Shown here: one piece after another, positions 9,371-18,693 of the stretch
How positions within the stretch are numbered: position 1 is the stretch's first letter
Layout of the letters: each line of letters starts with the position of its first letter
Origin: Halobaculum sp. XH14
Lineage (GTDB): Archaea; Halobacteriota; Halobacteria; Halobacteriales; Haloferacaceae
Direction: 5' to 3'
NCBI RefSeq assembly: GCF_032116555.1
Contig: NZ_CP134949.1
Span: 1-64,000, forward strand
Length of the DNA stretch: 64,000 nt
The notes under the pieces: generated by a model
What the model saw: the letters and a program-made list of their open reading frames with translations, nothing else
What the model was told of the DNA's origin: nothing
Databases searched by the model: none
Made by a program: the position numbers and the translations under genes

Positions 9371-10735
9371 ATGACCACGCTCGAAATCACCGGCGGCCGC
9401 GTCCTCCGCCCCGGTCGGGACGGCGGGACGGGATCGTCCCGGGCGGCCGACCACTCGATCGAGGCCGCTGACGTCCTGGTCGGCGTCGAGGCGGGCGAGA
9501 TTCTGGCGGTCGGCCCGGACGTCGCCGAGGGGACCGACGCCACTGCCGGGGAAGCCGGCGGGGCCGACGAGACGCTGGACGCCTCGGGCGGCCTCGTCAT
9601 CCCGGGGCTGGTGAACGCCCACGGCCACGCGGCGATGACGCTCCTGCGCGGCTACGCCGACGACAAGCACCTCGAGGCGTGGCTCCGGGAGGACATCTGG
9701 CCCGCGGAGGCCGAACTGACCCCCGAGGACGTCGCCGCGGGCACGCGGCTCGCGGCGCTGGAGATGATCCGGAGCGGGACGACGGCGTTCGCGGACATGT
9801 ACTTCCACGTCGGCGAGGTCGTCGACGCGGTCCGGGAGGCGGGCCTGCGGGCACGGGTCGGGCACGGCGTCGTCACCGTCGGCAAGGACGACGAGGGCGC
9901 ACACGCCGACTTCGAGGAGTCGCTCTCTGTCGCCGAGAAGTTCGACGGCGCGGCCGACGGCCGGGTCCGGACGGCGGTGATGCCCCACGCGCCCCACACG
10001 GTCGGGAGCGACTACTTCGCGGAGTTCGTCCCGCGGGCCCGCGCGGCGGGCGTCCCGTTCCACTTCCACCTGAACGAGACCGAGGTGTACGTCGAGGAGA
10101 TCGGCGAGGAGGCGGGCGTCCGGCCGGCCGAGTACGCCGCCGACCACGACCTGCTGGCCGAGGACACCTGGGTCGCCCACGGCGTCCACATCGACGCCGG
10201 GGAGATCGACCGCCTCGCCGACTCCGGCACGGCGGTCGTCCACTGTCCGGCCTCGAACATGAAGCTCAACTCCGGGATGGCTCCCGTCCAGGAGATGCTC
10301 GACGCCGGCGTGACGGTCGCGCTCGGCACCGACGGCGCGGCCTCGAACAACGACCTCGACATGTTCGGGGAACTCCGCGACGCGGCGATGCTCGGCAAGC
10401 TCGCTGCCGACGACGCGGAGGCGGTCGACGCGGACACGGCGGTGCGGATGGCGACCGAGGGCGGCGCGAACGCGCTGGGCATCGAGGCCGGACGGGTCGA
10501 GGCGGGCGCGAAGGCGGACCTCGCGGTGGTGGATCTGGAGGCCGCCCATCTCACGCCCGAGCACGATCTGGTGTCGCACCTGGCGTACTCGGCGAAGGGG
10601 AGCGACGTTCGCCACACGGTGTGTGACGGCTCGGTGCTGATGCGGGATCGGGAGGTGCTGACGCTGGAGGAGGACGCCGTTCGGGAGCGCGCGGAGACGG
10701 CCGCGAGGGATCTGGCTGCGCGGGCGCGGGACTGA
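9371..10735 (+). CDS. dadD: MTA/SAH deaminase-type amidohydrolase
   Basis: Metal-dependent amidohydrolase of 454 residues, best matching 5-methylthioadenosine/S-adenosylhomocysteine (and 5'-deoxyadenosine) deaminases, which convert the adenine moiety to hypoxanthine. Visible metal ligands: HGH in [30 protein letters not shown] and the aspartate of [15 protein letters not shown]. The C-terminal beta-strand domain ends the composite barrel ([18 protein letters not shown]). Adenosylhomocysteinase is also in the window (54515-55804), so the cell has two ways to remove SAH. Exact substrate among the family is not certain. Confidence 0.85.
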   Translation: MTTLEITGGRVLRPGRDGGTGSSRAADHSIEAADVLVGVEAGEILAVGPDVAEGTDATAGEAGGADETLDASGGLVIPGLVNAHGHAAMTLLRGYADDKHLEAWLREDIWPAEAELTPEDVAAGTRLAALEMIRSGTTAFADMYFHVGEVVDAVREAGLRARVGHGVVTVGKDDEGAHADFEESLSVAEKFDGAADGRVRTAVMPHAPHTVGSDYFAEFVPRARAAGVPFHFHLNETEVYVEEIGEEAGVRPAEYAADHDLLAEDTWVAHGVHIDAGEIDRLADSGTAVVHCPASNMKLNSGMAPVQEMLDAGVTVALGTDGAASNNDLDMFGELRDAAMLGKLAADDAEAVDADTAVRMATEGGANALGIEAGRVEAGAKADLAVVDLEAAHLTPEHDLVSHLAYSAKGSDVRHTVCDGSVLMRDREVLTLEEDAVRERAETAARDLAARARD

Positions 10736-10843
10736 CTTCGGGACGTTCGAGGATGGTGTTCTTGCCTGATCGGCGGTTTCGTCGACACGCCGTCGATCGT
10801 CTTGGAAGTCTTCGTGGCGTTCGTTTTCAGGCGACAGTCGATT

Positions 10844-10924
10844 GTCGTGGCGCACACCTCGAAAGCCCGCGCGGCCCCTTTCACTCCCGCCCACTGCGCC
10901 TCACCCTCCCCAGCCTCCTGTGCG
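10844..10924 (-). repeat. Modular hairpin repeat, copy A
   Basis: Reading the minus strand, the order is AGGAGGCTGGGGAGG, a GC-rich spacer, GTGGGCGGGAGTGAAAGGGG, a short CCGCGCGG palindrome, GGGCTTTCGAGG and GTGTGCGCCACGACAA. It lacks the long variable stem of copies C and D. It forms an inverted pair with copy B. Confidence 0.7.
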
Positions 10925-11130
10925 TTACCTCGGAGCAAACTCCTCGGAAGTCACCCTCGCTTCGCTCGCGTGAGCCTCGCACGAGCGGTCTCGCTACGCT
11001 CGATCGCTGCGCGCCACGTGGCCCGTGTCAGGTCGTGCGGTCGGCGCGTGCCGGCGGGCCTCCGTTCACGCGAGCGAGCCTGCGAGCGAGGGTGATCTCA
11101 CGAGACCACAGGTCTCGGGGAGTGCCCGCC

Positions 11131-11275
11131 GGGTGCGCGCGAGGGATGAGCGAGTGAAACGAGCGAATCGGCTGGGAGGCGTGTGGCTGTGCGGGGCGGC
11201 GCAGTGGGTGGGACTGAAAGGGGCCGCACCGAGCCGACAGGTGCGGGGGCTTTCGAGGCGTTCGATGCGACAACT
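11131..11275 (+). repeat. Modular hairpin repeat, copy B
   Basis: The left module GCGCGAGGGATGAG is at 11137-11150, GGCTGGGAGG at 11170-11179, GTGGGACTGAAAGGGG at 11208-11223 and GGGGGCTTTCGAGG at 11245-11258. The variable stem between them is CCGCACC (11224-11230) pairing with GGTGCGG (11240-11246) around a 9-base loop. Flanking GAAAG and CTTTC also pair. Confidence 0.75.
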
Positions 11276-11407
11276 GAGTCGACACGCATACCAACTGAGT
11301 CGACACACGATCCGAGAACGACCCGCACTACTGAGCAGCCAAACCGACCGCCTCGAATCGCCAGCGGACGCACAAGACATATCGGCCCGTCGCACCACCA
11401 CCCGAAC

Positions 11408-11836
11408 ATGAGTTCGACCGCCGAGGGCGTCGAGGTGGACTTCGGCGACGACGGGCTGGTCCCCGCCGTGGCCCAGGACGCGGACACCGGCGAGGTGCTG
11501 ATGCTCGCCTACGTGGACGAGGAGGCGCTGGCCCGCACGCACGAGACGGGCCGGGCCCACTACCACTCCCGCTCGCGCGACGAGTTGTGGGAGAAGGGAG
11601 CCAGCAGCGGGCACACCCAGGAGGTCCGGGAGGTCCGGGTCGACTGCGACGCCGACACCCTCCTCTATCTCGTCGACCAGACCGGCGGGGCGTGCCACAC
11701 CGGCTACCGCTCCTGTTTCCACCGCACCGTCGACGGCGTCTCCGTGAGCGACGAGAACGGAGGCTCGTCGACCGTAACGGTCGACGTAGACGTCGACGGC
11801 GAACGCGTCTTCGACCCCGAGGATGTCTACGAGTGA
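11408..11836 (+). CDS. hisI: Phosphoribosyl-AMP cyclohydrolase (histidine step 3)
   Basis: Zn-dependent hydrolase that opens the purine ring of PR-AMP in histidine biosynthesis. The 142-residue stand-alone enzyme has the family signature [20 protein letters not shown], the metal-ligand run [16 protein letters not shown] and [13 protein letters not shown] (conserved cysteines). A TATA-like GACATATCGG 27 bases upstream supports a leaderless start at this ATG. Its last 14 bases overlap the next gene, which suggests co-translation. Confidence 0.95.
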   Translation: MSSTAEGVEVDFGDDGLVPAVAQDADTGEVLMLAYVDEEALARTHETGRAHYHSRSRDELWEKGASSGHTQEVREVRVDCDADTLLYLVDQTGGACHTGYRSCFHRTVDGVSVSDENGGSSTVTVDVDVDGERVFDPEDVYE

Positions 11837-12995
11837 GACCGCCGCCGGCGACGGCGACGCGGGCGACGCCGAGCGGGCGCTCCGTCGGGCCCGTCGCCGA
11901 CTGCGCGACGCGGAGTCGGCCGTCGCGGAGTACGGCGAGTCCGACCTCGAACGGGTACGGGACGCGCTCGGGACCGCCGAGGGGCTGCTCGACCGGTACG
12001 AGGGCTCCGCGACCGGGACCGGCGACTTCCAGGCGTACGTCGAGTTCCAGGGCGAGTTCGCCGACCTCGTGGAGGGGCTCCCCGACGACCTCCCGGCCCG
12101 CGACGCGTTCGAGGCGGCCAACGACGTCGTCGACCAGCGCCGCCTCTCCGAGTCCGACTTCGCCGGCGCCCGCGAGCGGCTCGCCCCGGCACGCGAACTC
12201 GCCGAACTACTTTCCGACCGCGAGGCGGCCCGGAGCGCGCTCCGCGAGGCCGAACGCGACGCGCAGGCGCGGGTCGCCGACCTCGACGAGCGGGTCGACC
12301 ACCACGAGCGCGTCCTCGACCTCGGCGAGGCGCTGACCGGCGAGGACGCCGACGCGGCGTTCCAGGAGCGGGTCGCCGACCTCCGCGGGACGGTCGAGTC
12401 GTACGACGGGGCGGTGACGGACGCCTTCCGCGAGTACCGCCGGACGGCGAGCGCCCGCGAGTTCCTCGGCTTCGTCGCCGACACCGCGGCGTACCCGCTG
12501 GTCGCGTTCGAGACGCCGCCCGACGAACTGCTCTCGTACGTCGAGTCCCACGCGGTCGGCGAGGAGCCGCTCCCCGACCTGCTGGAGTTCGCCGACTACT
12601 CGACGTCGAAGCTCGGTCACTACGTCGAGAACCCCGGCACCTTCCGGACCCGGGTCCCCGTCCACAGGACGTATCTCGACCGGCTCTCGGCGGACCCCCT
12701 GCTCGTGGACTGGCCCGCCCCGCCGGCCGGCGAACTCGACGCGCTCGCGGGCGAACTCGTCTCGGTCGTCGCCAAGTTCGCCGACGAGGACGTCGTCGCG
12801 TCGGCCCGCGAACTGCGGCGCGCGGCCGCGGCCGACGACTACGACCGACTCCGCCGCGTCGCCCTCGCGGAGTCGGAGCTCACCGACGAGGAGCGACGGA
12901 AGCTCGAAGCGGGCGAGATCGAGGCGGAACTGGACGCCGCCCGCGAGGAGCGCCGACGGCTCCGCGACGCGCTGGCGGAGACGGACGATACCTGA
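11823..12995 (+). CDS. Coiled-coil acidic protein (DUF7118-like), unknown function
   Basis: A 390-residue, very acidic protein. Long alanine/arginine/glutamate helices at both ends (residues 15-60 and 340-385) predict coiled coils around a central region (about 225-300) with aromatic and proline residues ([39 protein letters not shown]). Overlap of 14 bp with hisI indicates one operon. It resembles a haloarchaeal family I believe is DUF7118, but I cannot assign a role; no membrane segment or nucleotide-binding motif is visible. Confidence 0.72.
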   Translation: MSTSETAAGDGDAGDAERALRRARRRLRDAESAVAEYGESDLERVRDALGTAEGLLDRYEGSATGTGDFQAYVEFQGEFADLVEGLPDDLPARDAFEAANDVVDQRRLSESDFAGARERLAPARELAELLSDREAARSALREAERDAQARVADLDERVDHHERVLDLGEALTGEDADAAFQERVADLRGTVESYDGAVTDAFREYRRTASAREFLGFVADTAAYPLVAFETPPDELLSYVESHAVGEEPLPDLLEFADYSTSKLGHYVENPGTFRTRVPVHRTYLDRLSADPLLVDWPAPPAGELDALAGELVSVVAKFADEDVVASARELRRAAAADDYDRLRRVALAESELTDEERRKLEAGEIEAELDAAREERRRLRDALAETDDT

Positions 12996-13028
12996 CGATT
13001 CCCGGCCCGGTCGGCCGGCTCCGGCCCC

Positions 13029-13580
13029 TCACAGCGACTTCTCGTACATCACGGTCGGGTACGCCTCGCCGGCGACCTCGAAGGTCGCCTCGCCCCGGAC
13101 CGTGAACCCGCGCGAGTCGTAGAAGCCGCGGGCGGCGTCGTTGTCGCGGAACGCTTCGAGGACCAGCGCCTCGGCATCGTCCGGAATCCGATCTACCCCC
13201 GCCTCGAGCAGCCGGCTGCCGATCCCCTCGCCCTGCCGGTCGGGGGCGACGTAGACGGCCCGCAGTCCGACCTCGTCGTCGCCGACGAACTGCTTGGTGA
13301 GCGCGGCGTCCAGGACGAACTGGGCGAAGCCGGCGACCCCGAGGGCGTCGGCGTCCCGGGCCGCCGAGCCGTCGTCGGCGCCGCCGACGGCGACGAGGAA
13401 CGTCTGACCCTCCCGCCGCGCGTCGTCGTAGCGCTCGCGGAGTTCCCGCCCCTCCGGGACGGTGAACCCGTCGAGCACCTCGGCCGGCAGGATGTGGCCG
13501 TAGGCGTCGCGCCAGGCGGTGCGGTTGACCGCCATCGCGCCGCGGTACTCCTCGAGCGACGTGACCGGGCGGACCTCCAT
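13029..13580 (-). CDS. GNAT-family N-acetyltransferase
   Basis: Acetyl-CoA-dependent acetyltransferase of 183 residues. The acetyl-CoA pyrophosphate loop is visible as YVAPDRQGEGIGSRLLEAG (the Q/R-x-x-G-x-G/A motif), followed by LEAFRDNDAARGFYDSRGF, the typical C-terminal strand-helix-strand of the fold. Opens MEVRPVTSLEEYRGAMAVNR. Substrate cannot be told from sequence. It converges on the hisI operon and is followed on the same strand by a CPBP protease gene. Confidence 0.87.
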   Translation of the reverse strand: MEVRPVTSLEEYRGAMAVNRTAWRDAYGHILPAEVLDGFTVPEGRELRERYDDARREGQTFLVAVGGADDGSAARDADALGVAGFAQFVLDAALTKQFVGDDEVGLRAVYVAPDRQGEGIGSRLLEAGVDRIPDDAEALVLEAFRDNDAARGFYDSRGFTVRGEATFEVAGEAYPTVMYEKSL

Positions 13581-13712
13581 GGTCGCGGGTCGCGCCCCGC
13601 CGTGAAAAATCGGGGCGGCGTGACAGATCGGAACGGGATGACGGGTCGGAGCCGAGTGACGGGTCGGGAGCGGGCCGACGGACCGCCCCTGCCGCCCCCG
13701 GCCGCCTCGATC

Positions 13713-14414
13713 TCAGCCGACGTACTGCATCAGGAACCGGGGGATGATGACGAACGCGTAGAGGTCGTTGATCGCGTGGGCGAGGATGCACGCCCCGAGG
13801 TTGCGCCGCCAGACGTACAGCAGCGTCAGGAGGAGCGCGTTGACCCCGATCTGGAGCGTCCCGCCGACGCCCCAGAACGGGAGGTGGACCGCGGTGAACA
13901 CGAGGAACGTGAGGCCCGCGCCGACCCAGACGCTCCCGGTCAGTTCGGCCAGCCGCTCGATCGGGTAGCCGCGGTAGAGCACCTCCTCGGTCACCGCGGC
14001 GGTGAGCGACAGCGCGATCAGGAGGGCGACCGGGAGGCGAGCGAGCGTCTCGATGCCGGAGACCGTGGTTTCGAACCCGAGCGCTGCCAGTAGCGGCGTC
14101 GTGACCACGTAGCTCGCGGCGCCGAGCACGAAGACGAGCACGGCCGCGGCGACGTCGCGCCAGCCGAGCCCACCGAGCCCGATGGAGTCGAGCCCCCGAC
14201 CCTCCCAGTACAGCACGAGGGCGACGAGCAGCCCGGTCACGAACCACTTCACGCCGAGGTCGTTCACGACGAGTTGCCTGAACTCGCCGCCCGGCAGCAC
14301 CGCCGAGCCGAGCGCCTGCAGGACCGAGAGGCCACAGAGCGCGATCACGAGCCCGACGAGGGTTGCGGCGTCGGTATCGATCGATTCGAGGCTGAACGTC
14401 GACTGTTCTGCCAT
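13713..14414 (-). CDS. CPBP-family intramembrane metalloprotease (short)
   Basis: Multi-pass membrane protein of 233 residues with the CPBP signature EEVLYRGYPIERL, the histidine of FTAVHLPFWG and the second histidine of HAINDLYAF. About seven or eight hydrophobic segments. It is a compact paralogue of the gene at 4264-5259, without the Pro-rich N-terminus. Substrate unknown. Confidence 0.85.
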   Translation of the reverse strand: MAEQSTFSLESIDTDAATLVGLVIALCGLSVLQALGSAVLPGGEFRQLVVNDLGVKWFVTGLLVALVLYWEGRGLDSIGLGGLGWRDVAAAVLVFVLGAASYVVTTPLLAALGFETTVSGIETLARLPVALLIALSLTAAVTEEVLYRGYPIERLAELTGSVWVGAGLTFLVFTAVHLPFWGVGGTLQIGVNALLLTLLYVWRRNLGACILAHAINDLYAFVIIPRFLMQYVG

Positions 14415-14543
14415 ACGCGCTCGTCGCCCGGCGACGACATCGACCCTCGGGCCGGACTGTCGAACCGACAGGTCGTGAGAAGGTTTATTGCGGGCCGTCC
14501 GCCGGAAGCGCCCGGTACGGCCGATACTGCCCCGAGTTCCGTG

Positions 14544-15905
14544 TTAGCGCGCCGCCTCGAGCGTCCGTCGCACGTCCGCGGCCAGTTCCTCGGCGCGGTC
14601 GGGTTCGCGGCCCTCCGCGTAGATCCGGACCTTCGGCTCCGTGCCCGACGGGCGCACGAGCACCCAGGCGTCGCCGTAGTCGAGGCGGTAGCCGTCGATG
14701 GTGCTCGGCGTGGCGTCGGCGTCCGCGGCGTACGCTTCGGCGGCCGCGAGCATCGCGTCGAGTTCGCGGTCGTCCTCGTAGGCGAGGTTGAGCCGGACGT
14801 TGTGGTAGTCGCCGTACGGCGCGACGACCTCGCTGACCGGCTCGCGGCGCTCGGCGAGCAGTTCGAGGAACTTCGCGCCGATGAACGCGCCGTCCCGGAC
14901 CAGCCGGTACTCCGGGAAGAAGACGCCGCCGTTGCCCTCGCCGGCGACGGGGACCGACTCGCCCGCGTCCCACAGTTCGCGGATGCGGGTGATGATGTTC
15001 GTCGAGCCGATGGGGGTGAGCTCCAGCGTCGCGCCCGCCTCCTCGCAGACGTCGACGAGGCGCTGGGAGACGTTCACGGCCGCGACGGTCGTGTCGCCGA
15101 CCGAGAGCCCCCGGGCCGCCAGCGCCGCGAGCGAGGCGTCGCCCTCGACGTACGCGCCCGTCTCGTCGTAGAAGATGGCGCGGTCCGCGTCGCCGTCGTG
15201 GGCGATGCCGACGTCAGCGTCCGCCGCGCGCACGAGGCGGCCGAGGTCGCCCAGGTTCGCCTCGACGGGTTCGGGCTGGCGGCCGGGGAAGTGGCCGTCC
15301 GCCTGCGCGTTGACCGTGACGACCTCACAGCCGAGTTCGCGGAAGAAGTCGGGGGAGGTGAGCGCCCCCGCGCCGTGGCCGGGGTCGAGCGCGACCGTCA
15401 GGCCGGCGGCCGCGACGGCGTCGCGGTCGACCGCGGCGAGCATGTCGTCGACGTACGCCTCGTTGGCGTGGGTGACCGCGGTCGTCTCGCCGACCTCGTC
15501 CCACGCCGCGTCGTGGAACGAGTCGGCCAAAAGCGCCTCCTCGATGCGTTCGAGCCGGTCGACCGGGAGTTCGATCCCCTCGTCACCGACGAGCTTCACG
15601 CCGTTGTACTCCGGGGGGTTGTGCGAGGCCGTGATGAGCACGCCCGGAACGGCCTCCTCCTCGCAGTAGCGGACCGCCGCCGGCGTGGGCGTGACGCCCA
15701 GCCGCGCCACGTCGACGCCGGCGCTGGCGATCCCCGCGGCGGCCGCGTCCGCGAACATCCCGCCCGTCGTGCGGGTGTCGCGGCCGAGCGCCACCCGGTC
15801 GGCCTCCCAGACGGTCGCGGCGGCCTTCGCCACGCGCAGGACGAACGCGGGGGTGAGCTCCTCGCCCGCGACGCCGCGGGTCCCGCTGGAGCCGAAGATC
15901 TTCAT
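14544..15905 (-). CDS. glmM: Phosphoglucosamine mutase/phosphomannomutase family enzyme
   Basis: Alpha-D-phosphohexomutase of 453 residues, moving phosphate between O1 and O6 of a hexose or hexosamine. All four domains are recognisable: the catalytic phosphoserine loop ITASHNPPEYNG near residues 91-102, the Mg-binding DGDADR, the sugar-binding GEGNGGVFFPE, and the phosphate-binding RPSGTEPKVRIYAE at the C-terminus. In haloarchaea such enzymes feed UDP-sugar or nucleotide-sugar synthesis for S-layer glycosylation. The split between GlmM and ManB activity cannot be made from sequence alone, so the symbol is tentative. Confidence 0.88.
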   Translation of the reverse strand: MKIFGSSGTRGVAGEELTPAFVLRVAKAAATVWEADRVALGRDTRTTGGMFADAAAAGIASAGVDVARLGVTPTPAAVRYCEEEAVPGVLITASHNPPEYNGVKLVGDEGIELPVDRLERIEEALLADSFHDAAWDEVGETTAVTHANEAYVDDMLAAVDRDAVAAAGLTVALDPGHGAGALTSPDFFRELGCEVVTVNAQADGHFPGRQPEPVEANLGDLGRLVRAADADVGIAHDGDADRAIFYDETGAYVEGDASLAALAARGLSVGDTTVAAVNVSQRLVDVCEEAGATLELTPIGSTNIITRIRELWDAGESVPVAGEGNGGVFFPEYRLVRDGAFIGAKFLELLAERREPVSEVVAPYGDYHNVRLNLAYEDDRELDAMLAAAEAYAADADATPSTIDGYRLDYGDAWVLVRPSGTEPKVRIYAEGREPDRAEELAADVRRTLEAAR

Positions 15906-15974
15906 TCGTGTCGGCTTCGGCCCGGTGGCGGCATAGTGGTTCCGAACGACGGTCGCCCGGATCGACTCGCGCCG

Positions 15975-16301
15975 TCAGTCGCCGGACGGGTCCGACGGTG
16001 ATCCGACCGTGATCTCGCCGTCGCTCCCGACCATCACGTCGACCCCGGCGTAGGTGAAGGAGACGCGGACGGTCGTCCCGCCGTCGTCCTCGACGCCCGT
16101 GAGGAGGCTGTTCAGGGCGTCGACGTCGATGCACTCCTGTAACAGCGGGACGGCCGTGGGGTCGCGGTCGGTGGCCTCCGCGACGGCCTCGATCAGGCCG
16201 ATGCTCGGCTTACCGCTCCCGTCCCAGACGGCTCGAACTCGGTCGTCCTCCCCCACGATTCCCGATCGTTCCACGTTCGACTCGTTCTCTTTTTCAGTCA
16301 T
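15975..16301 (-). CDS. HalOD1 output-domain protein
   Basis: Small (108-residue) acidic protein. After a charged 30-residue leader it is essentially one HalOD1 domain (GLIEAVAEATDRDPTAVPLL ... IDVDALNSLL ... VRVSFTYAGVDVMVGSDGEI), a haloarchaea-specific module proposed to be an output domain of signalling proteins. Here it stands alone without receiver or PAS domains. Its upstream region carries a TGGTA-N5-TACCA palindrome at 16387-16401. Confidence 0.83.
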   Translation of the reverse strand: MTEKENESNVERSGIVGEDDRVRAVWDGSGKPSIGLIEAVAEATDRDPTAVPLLQECIDVDALNSLLTGVEDDGGTTVRVSFTYAGVDVMVGSDGEITVGSPSDPSGD

Positions 16302-16740
16302 TCTGGAGGGTCGCTCCGAACGGCGCTGGTCCCCCGGCGATCCCCGCTCCCCGGCAGTCGTCCGCGCTTGGATTCAGCCCGGGGCATGGTACAATATACC
16401 ACGGCCGGGTAAATGTCTTTTGTGGCGGGTCTCGAAACCATTCCCCACGCGATACGGCAAATACCGGGCCGTTTTCGGAGGAATGAAATCCGCGCGTTCG
16501 GCGTTCACGATCCGGTGCCGGTCACCGTTCTGCCCCGTTCGAACCGCCTCAAACTCGTTCGGTCCCCTCGGACTCCCCGGGCTCGTTCCGATCGCCTTCG
16601 GACTCCATCGGACCCGTTTCGGCTCCGGCCGCGCGCGCTCGCCGGGTGGAGCGGCCGGGCTCCCGTCCGGCCGGCAGGGCGACGGCGCGTGAAACCACGG
16701 GACCTAAGACCCAGCACGGAGAGCACCACCAACACCACCG
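16302..16740. other. Intergenic gap between divergent genes
   Basis: About 440 bp without a convincing gene. GC is lower than in neighbouring genes, and the only notable structure is the 15-bp palindrome at 16387-16401. Open frames here lack haloarchaeal codon bias and domain content. It serves as the promoter region for the HalOD1 gene (leftward) and the CPGC protein gene (rightward). Confidence 0.55.
16387..16401. promoter_or_regulatory. TGGTA-N5-TACCA palindrome (possible operator/TATA)
   Basis: TGGTACAATATACCA is a perfect inverted repeat of 5-base arms around CAATA, in an AT-rich island. It lies 86 bases upstream of the HalOD1 start codon. Its centre could act as a TATA box, and the symmetry suggests a repressor site. 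Inference only. Confidence 0.4.
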
Positions 16741-17331
16741 ATGCCGCGGTTCGCGTACCCCTGCCCGGGCTGTCGCACCACGAACAGCCTGCACGACGCC
16801 GCCTGCGACCACGAGGGGACCGCCTGGACCCGCGTGGAGAAGGCGTACACCGACCTGCTCGCGGTGCTGGTGCGCGATGCCATCACGGAGGACGCGCTCC
16901 GCCACGCGGTCCACGGCGAGTGGTCGGCGCTCCACAACGCGGCGCTGGACCTGCTCGTCCGCGAGGGTCGGGTCCAGGAGACCGACGCGGGCCTCCGCCT
17001 GCTGACCGCCGAGGAGTACCGCGAGGCGGTCTCCGAGCCGCGGAGCGAGCCGATGGCGACGCTGTACCGACAGGGGAGCTACCCCGGCGCGCACGACAAC
17101 GCCGTGTTCGCCATGATCGCCTGGTACGAGATGGTCGGCCTGTCGTGGGAGGAGACTCGCGAGCACACCGTCGAGTGGCTGGAGGAGTCGGGCACCTGGG
17201 CCCGCGGCGGGTTCGAGGAGGCCTCCCCCGCGGCGCTCGTCGACAAGAAACGTCACGTGTACGAGGCCGGCTACGGCTGGAAGGAGAAGGCCCGCGCGGC
17301 AAAGCGCGTCATCGAGGCCCACCGGGGCTGA
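16741..17331 (+). CDS. Protein with N-terminal CPGC zinc-finger motif, unknown function
   Basis: A 196-residue soluble protein. Residues 1-25 hold CPGC followed by CDHEG, a likely half or rubredoxin-like zinc knuckle. The rest is helical with a probable winged-helix character (ALHNAALDLLVREGRVQE, then TDAGLRLLTAEEYREAV), and a basic C-terminal helix KKRHVYEAGYGWKEKARAAK. It may bind nucleic acid, but no named family is recognised. The following MFS gene starts 42 bp downstream and could share the transcript. Confidence 0.72.
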   Translation: MPRFAYPCPGCRTTNSLHDAACDHEGTAWTRVEKAYTDLLAVLVRDAITEDALRHAVHGEWSALHNAALDLLVREGRVQETDAGLRLLTAEEYREAVSEPRSEPMATLYRQGSYPGAHDNAVFAMIAWYEMVGLSWEETREHTVEWLEESGTWARGGFEEASPAALVDKKRHVYEAGYGWKEKARAAKRVIEAHRG

Positions 17332-17373
17332 GACTGACACAACCCTAAGTCCGCCGCCGCCGAAGGGGCCGAC

Positions 17374-18693
17374 GTGTCGCTCACGCGCTCGGCCACCGTC
17401 GCCGACGCCGAGCCCTCGCCGCCCGCCGGCTCCCGCCGCGCGGTCGCGGTGGTCGTCGGCGTCGTGTTCCTCGACCTGCTCGGCTTCGGCGTCGTCATCC
17501 CGGTCCTCCCCTTTTACGTGCGCTCGTTCGGCGTCAGCGACGTGTTCATCGGCCTGCTCGCGGCCTCCTACTCGCTCGCGCAGTTCCTCGCCGCGCCGAC
17601 GCTCGGCCGCATCTCCGACCAGTACGGCCGCCGGCCGGTGATCATGGCCTCGGTCGCGACGGCGGCCGTCGCGTGGACCGTGTTCGGCCTCGCCGCGGAG
17701 GTTGGAACGCTCGCGGGCACTGCCGCGGCCGTGGCGACGCTGTTCGTCTCGCGGACGCTCGCGGGGGCGGCCGGCGGCAACATCGCCGCCGCGCAGGCGT
17801 ACGTCGCCGACGTGACGCCCGAGGACCGCCGTGCCGGCGCGCTGGGACTGGTCGGGGCGGCGTTCGCGCTGGGGTTCGTCTTCGGCCCGGCCATCGGCGG
17901 CCTCGCCGCGAGCGACGGCGTCGTCGCGGCGGCGGACGCCGCGCTCCCGGCGTTCGTCCCGACGACGCGGTTCTCGCTGCCGAGCTTCGTCGCGGCCGGC
18001 CTGTCGCTGGTCGCGCTCGTCGCCGCCGCGCTCGTCCTGAAGGAGCCGGACCGGGAGCGCCGTCCGGCCCCGCGGCGGTCGCTGCTCGACTCGTTCCGGG
18101 ACGCGCTGGCGGACGCGACGCTCCGGCCGCTGGTGGTCGCGTTCTTCCTCGCCTCGGTCGCGTTCGCGGGCATCCAGGTGATGTTCATCCCGTTCGCGGC
18201 GGACTTCTACGGCTACGGCGCGACGGAGGCGGCGCTGTTTCTCACGTACATCGGCGTGCTCGGCACGGTGAACCAGGGCGTGCTCGTGGGGAAACTGGAG
18301 CGGCGCTACGGCGCGGCGCCGCTGGCGGTCGCCGGCGGGGTGTCACTCGCAACCGCGCTGGCACTCCTGCCGTTCACGCCGGCGGTCGGGAGCCTGCTCC
18401 CCGCGCCCGCCGGGCCGGCGTGGCTCGACGGCCCGCTCCTGGCGCTGCTCGCGGACGGCGCGCTGCTCTCGTTCGGCAACGGCGCGTTCACGGTGTCGCT
18501 CACGACGCTCGTCTCCCGCGCCGCGAGCGAGGAGACGCAGGGGGCCGCGTTCGGGGTGACGCAGGGCGCCGGGAGCCTCGGTCGGACGGTGGGACCGCCG
18601 GTCGCCGCCGCCGCCTACGTCGCGGCCTACTGGTCGCCGTTCGTCGCCGGCGCCGTGGTGCTCGTACCGGCGCTGTTTCTTCTTCGACGGTGA
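17374..18693 (+). CDS. MFS transporter, DHA-type drug/metabolite exporter
   Basis: A 439-residue, 12-helix major facilitator. The signature between helices 2 and 3 reads GRISDQYGRRPVIMAS (motif A), and motif C-like glycines occur in helix 5 (GLVGAAFALGFVFGPAIGGL), a pattern typical of proton-coupled drug/H+ antiporters. The central loop (residues about 225-245) is basic. The start is the GTG at 17374. Substrate unknown. Confidence 0.87.
   Translation: MSLTRSATVADAEPSPPAGSRRAVAVVVGVVFLDLLGFGVVIPVLPFYVRSFGVSDVFIGLLAASYSLAQFLAAPTLGRISDQYGRRPVIMASVATAAVAWTVFGLAAEVGTLAGTAAAVATLFVSRTLAGAAGGNIAAAQAYVADVTPEDRRAGALGLVGAAFALGFVFGPAIGGLAASDGVVAAADAALPAFVPTTRFSLPSFVAAGLSLVALVAAALVLKEPDRERRPAPRRSLLDSFRDALADATLRPLVVAFFLASVAFAGIQVMFIPFAADFYGYGATEAALFLTYIGVLGTVNQGVLVGKLERRYGAAPLAVAGGVSLATALALLPFTPAVGSLLPAPAGPAWLDGPLLALLADGALLSFGNGAFTVSLTTLVSRAASEETQGAAFGVTQGAGSLGRTVGPPVAAAAYVAAYWSPFVAGAVVLVPALFLLRR

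Larger units (their letters stand above)
10736..11407 (+). other. Non-coding gap holding two inverted copies of the modular repeat
   Basis: No credible gene. The gap holds a reverse copy of the modular hairpin repeat (10844-10924) and a forward copy (from about 11131), facing each other across some 220 bp rich in short GAGCG/CGCTC inverted repeats. The final 40 bases carry a TATA-like GACATATCGG (11377-11386), 27 bases upstream of the hisI start. Confidence 0.7.

Noticed and set aside
7159-9600. An 813-codon open frame continuing upstream of hisG
   Set aside because: Only the last 295 codons match a protein family; the rest is antisense to two convincing genes and is arginine/aspartate-rich GC artefact.
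11207-11258. GTGGGACTGAAAG resembles the 3' end of haloarchaeal CRISPR repeats
   Set aside because: No regularly spaced direct repeats, spacers or cas genes; copies are single, spread over the window, and part of a hairpin element.
16413-16740. Open frame starting MSFVAGLETIPHAIRQ in the gap before the CPGC protein
   Set aside because: It overlaps that gene in another frame, has no domain and lacks the codon bias of neighbouring genes.
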